Shown here piece after piece: positions 61,934-64,000 of a stretch of 64,000 bases of DNA. The translations under genes and the position numbers were made by a program. Position 1 is the first letter of the stretch; each line of letters opens with the position of its first letter. The DNA is from Saprospiraceae bacterium. GTDB lineage: Bacteria; Bacteroidota; Bacteroidia; Chitinophagales; Saprospiraceae. The stretch covers positions 20,789 to 84,788 of the forward strand of contig JALHQW010000029.1 in NCBI GenBank assembly GCA_022841745.1, given 5' to 3'. A model generated the notes under the pieces. The model was given only the letters and a program-made list of their open reading frames with translations, was not told the DNA's origin and made no database searches.

Positions 61934-62836
61934 CTATGGATTCCTAATGATGATGTCCCCAAAACTAATCTTGACAGAGATGTTAGACTTGCCAATTTTG
62001 GAGGAGAAAATAGCTTTCTTGAGGTCGGTTGTATTTTGCAAATAATTGAGTTTCAGGTTATTGGGCGCCGTGATGGTGCCGTAATGGGCAGTTAGTGTAT
62101 AGCCGTAGTAATTGGGCTTGGGGTCAAAGAAATAGACATCAGATTTCTCTCCTGTGATGTTCATGGTCAGTAAATCGGGGCTTGGGTTCGTGAAAAACTT
62201 CATCACGCCGTATTGGGAATTGATATTCCAAGTGCCTTTGATGTCATGCAAAGTAATGTCTGAGCGGCGAGCGTTAATGGTCACATTTCCATCAATATCC
62301 CGGCCTTCTATATCACCGAAACGGGTTTCAAGTCCAATTTGGCCACTTATGTTGTCAAGGTTGATTTTTGAAAATTGGCTGTTCACCCGCAGCGACCTCG
62401 TTAGGTTGCTGATTTCCGATAGGCCATAGTTGTTCTTCATGTAAACCGGGCAATCTGCCGGCAGGGTGATGGTATAAATGGCCTTAATGTCAGAACTGGA
62501 CTTTTTTGTGCCTTTCTTGGAAGATAGGTAGTTGCGGAAATAGAGCTTGCTACCGACCTGCTCGGTACTGTAAACCATCTGGTCGAGGTCGGCTTGGGCA
62601 GTTTTCCGGTCAATGTTTTTGGAGACGAGTTCCACCAACACTTTGACCTCGTTGCGCTGCCAGGTTTCTACCTTTATTTCTGCTTTCTCGCCCTCGATGT
62701 TCACCTCCGTTCCGTTCTTGTAGGGGAAGGTGTTCTCCATCACTTTCGTCACCACCTGAAGCGTCGTCTGTGCTGCCAAGCCGTAGGAAAAAAGAGCTAA
62801 GGCGTTGACAATCAGCAACTTTGAACTATTTTTCAT
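61934..62836 (-). CDS. Secreted DUF4097-like beta-helix protein
   Basis: A 300-residue protein with a signal peptide (MKNSSKLLIVNALALFSYGLAAQ). The mature part is built of short beta strands repeating every 20-25 residues (VNIEGEKAEIKVETWQRNEVKVLVELV, LRVNSQFSKINLDNISGQIGLETRFGDIEGRDIDGNVTI), the pattern of DUF4097 adhesin-like proteins. It sits downstream of an anti-sigma-like gene and an ECF sigma factor on the same strand, which is a common arrangement in Bacteroidota. Probably in the periplasm or at the surface; ligand unknown. Transcription ends at the hairpin near 61873. Confidence 0.85.
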   Translation of the reverse strand: MKNSSKLLIVNALALFSYGLAAQTTLQVVTKVMENTFPYKNGTEVNIEGEKAEIKVETWQRNEVKVLVELVSKNIDRKTAQADLDQMVYSTEQVGSKLYFRNYLSSKKGTKKSSSDIKAIYTITLPADCPVYMKNNYGLSEISNLTRSLRVNSQFSKINLDNISGQIGLETRFGDIEGRDIDGNVTINARRSDITLHDIKGTWNINSQYGVMKFFTNPSPDLLTMNITGEKSDVYFFDPKPNYYGYTLTAHYGTITAPNNLKLNYLQNTTDLKKAIFSSKIGKSNISVKISFGDIIIRNP

Positions 62837-62852
62837 GGATTCATTGATTCAT

Positions 62853-62951
62853 GGCTGCATGGTTACATGGTTGGATTGTTTCATTTACACCTCATTTTGC
62901 CTGACCGAAATAGCTAAGGCTATGAAACAATGCAACCATGAAACAATGCAG
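62853..62951. repeat. Foldback element in the sigma/anti-sigma operon
   Basis: The 31-bp arms at 62853-62883 and 62921-62951 are reverse complements at 28 of 31 positions around a 37-bp centre. The words GCATGG, ACATGGTTGG and ATTGTTTCAT recur as heptamer-like units. It lies between the anti-sigma-like and DUF4097-like genes and could form a strong mRNA stem between them. Confidence 0.95.
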
Positions 62952-62955
62952 CAAT

Positions 62956-63582
62956 TTAAATAAGCATCGCTATCATTTTCTTGAGTACGCCATTGCGCTC
63001 AAGCTCTATTTCTTTGATTTGAATTACCAGGTCTGCGTCAGTGCTGAACTCGCCAATTGCTTCTTTGAGTTCTTCCTTGGCTGCGGTTAGTTCTTCCAAC
63101 TCACCTTGCAGCATCTTGAATTCAGGCTGTTCGCATACTATTTTTTTTGCTTCGCAAAGGCTGAGGAATTCCCCAAAAGCATCCTCGTCCGCATCCCAAT
63201 CGTGTTGCAACAGCAAGGGGTCAACCGTTTCTTCGCTGAAATTGACGGCCACCACATTGGCTTCCAGTTGCTTGCTTCCATTCAACTGCCAGTATGCGAC
63301 CAGCAAAAGCGCCAACGAGGCAGCTACTGCCAATGCCTTTCGCCAACCGAGCTTCACGATTTTGGCTTGGGGTTTTTGACCGTCCAATTGCTTCGCAATG
63401 CCATCCCATGCGCTATCAGGTGGCTCGTATTGCGGCAACGACAATAGCAACTGCTTTGGCATGACCGACTCAAGCCCACCTTCCATTTGCTCCTCAATCT
63501 GCTCCCAGAGCATCTCTTTTGGTTCGTGCTCCGGCAACGAGGACAGCGCTTCTATTAATGTTTTTTTATTCTGTTCTTCCAT
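62956..63582 (-). CDS. Anti-sigma-factor-like transmembrane protein
   Basis: A 208-residue protein with a cytoplasmic N-terminal half, one transmembrane segment (ALAVAASLALLLVAYWQL, about residues 83-100) and an extracytoplasmic coiled-coil-like tail (QGELEELTAAKEELKEAIG). The N-terminal half has two related short repeats (LSSLPEHEPKEMLWEQIEEQM and LLSLPQYEPPDSAWDGIAKQL), which may bind the sigma factor. Location directly downstream of the ECF sigma gene supports an anti-sigma role, which would release the sigma factor on an envelope signal. No canonical zinc motif is visible. Confidence 0.78.
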   Translation of the reverse strand: MEEQNKKTLIEALSSLPEHEPKEMLWEQIEEQMEGGLESVMPKQLLLSLPQYEPPDSAWDGIAKQLDGQKPQAKIVKLGWRKALAVAASLALLLVAYWQLNGSKQLEANVVAVNFSEETVDPLLLQHDWDADEDAFGEFLSLCEAKKIVCEQPEFKMLQGELEELTAAKEELKEAIGEFSTDADLVIQIKEIELERNGVLKKMIAMLI

Positions 63583-63587
63583 TTGAA

Positions 63588-63611
63588 AGGATTGAAGGAT
63601 TGAGGGATTGA
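63588..63611. repeat. Octamer repeat AGGATTGA x3
   Basis: AGGATTGA, AGGATTGA, GGGATTGA at 63588-63611, just upstream of the anti-sigma-like start codon and 39 bp past the sigma factor stop. Same class of local microrepeat as elsewhere in the window, here without a facing arm. Confidence 0.9.
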
Positions 63612-63649
63612 AGGCAATGGCAGCAAACCTTTTTCCTAATTTCGATAGT

Positions 63650-64000
63650 TCAAACTTGGTCTTTGAGGATTTCCCGCAGGCGTTTTTTTGAATAAAACAA
63701 CTGTGATTTTGAAGTACCTTCGGAAATGCCTAACAGCTCAGCCACTTCCTTGTGGCCGTAACCTTCAATTTCTACCAAAGTAAATACCGTTCGGTAGCCT
63801 TCGGGTAGCGATAGGATGGCCTTTTCGAGGTATTCCGCATCGAGGTAGTGCCCCCAATCCACTTGGGAAGAGGGGGGGATGTTCTCTACTGGCTCAAAAA
63901 ATTCCTTGCCTTTACGAAGGTGACTGTACGCTGTGCGCACGATGATGGTTTTTATCCACGCTCCTAAAGTGGAGTCGCCACGGAAATTGGCCAAGCCCCG
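63650..64000 (-). CDS. ECF-type RNA polymerase sigma factor, 5' part beyond the window
   Basis: The C-terminal 116 codons of a sigma-70 family factor; the gene runs off the right edge and has no start in the window. Region 2 end: ANFRGDSTLGAWIKTIIVRTAYSHLR. Region 4: SLPEGYRTVFTLVEIEGYGHKEVAELLGISEGTSKSQLFYSKKRLREIL, including the helix-turn-helix. It would direct transcription of an envelope or stress regulon under the anti-sigma-like protein encoded next. Confidence 0.9.
   Translation of the reverse strand, partial: RGLANFRGDSTLGAWIKTIIVRTAYSHLRKGKEFFEPVENIPPSSQVDWGHYLDAEYLEKAILSLPEGYRTVFTLVEIEGYGHKEVAELLGISEGTSKSQLFYSKKRLREILKDQV

Overview
The window looks like a piece of a Bacteroidota chromosome, most likely from the Saprospiria (Saprospiraceae, Lewinellaceae or Haliscomenobacteraceae). 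The evidence is the dense set of type IX secretion (T9SS) cargo with type A or type B C-terminal sorting domains, SprB-type repeats, a PorP/SprF gene beside its cargo gene, HYR and dockerin-like modules, a TIGR03032-type protein, the near absence of Shine-Dalgarno sequences and several TTG-N17/19-TAnnTTTG promoters. No rRNA, tRNA, CRISPR array, insertion sequence or prophage was seen. Function calls rest on motifs read by eye; no database search was run.

Layout. 1-262: a tandem array of palindromes that runs off the left edge. 273-10625: a TPR protein, a large secreted protein, a 5'-nucleotidase lipoprotein, acetoacetyl-CoA synthetase, a DUF1080 protein, a methyltransferase, a TIGR03032 protein and a proline-rich protein. 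10865-14373: nucleotide and cofactor metabolism (tdk, nadC, pyrD, cdd) plus a candidate 33-residue membrane protein. 14518-22956: a colinear plus-strand run (saccharopine dehydrogenase-like, Wzx-like flippase, YciI-like, GT-C-like membrane protein with TPRs, methyltransferase, class V aminotransferase, a Bacteroidota-specific protein, Spo0M-like), partly an envelope or glycan region. 23584-29798: a large HYR/dockerin-like protein divergent from leuS. 29918-58707: a surface and secretion island with two HExxHxxGxxH metalloproteases, a delta-60 repeat protein, two giant T9SS type B proteins, PorP/SprF, and interspersed ftsE, a holin-like membrane protein and a beta-barrel. 59355-61722: gluconate metabolism (gntP, gnd), separated by an elaborate multi-hairpin element. 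61934-64000: a sigma factor/anti-sigma/beta-helix adhesin-like operon cut by the right edge.

The most unusual signal is not a gene. At about ten places there are short runs of 7- or 8-bp units, each place with its own unit, often faced by a run of the reverse complement so that the locus can fold back. Most lie between genes, but four runs lie in frame inside three conserved genes (two in acetoacetyl-CoA synthetase, one in a methyltransferase, one in the LeuRS editing domain), where they add extra peptide in surface loops. Together with the palindrome array at 1-262 and the gntP-gnd element (perfect 21-bp and 19-bp stems inside a 10-bp outer stem), this suggests a genome-wide process that creates and tolerates foldback microrepeats.

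How the genes work together: the T9SS cargo proteins would be exported through the Sec system, recognised by their C-terminal domains and anchored or released at the cell surface, with the PorP/SprF protein serving the neighbouring SprB-like cargo. The metalloproteases probably digest external protein. gntP and gnd handle gluconate and 6-phosphogluconate, and tdk, cdd, pyrD and nadC serve nucleotide salvage, pyrimidine synthesis and NAD synthesis.
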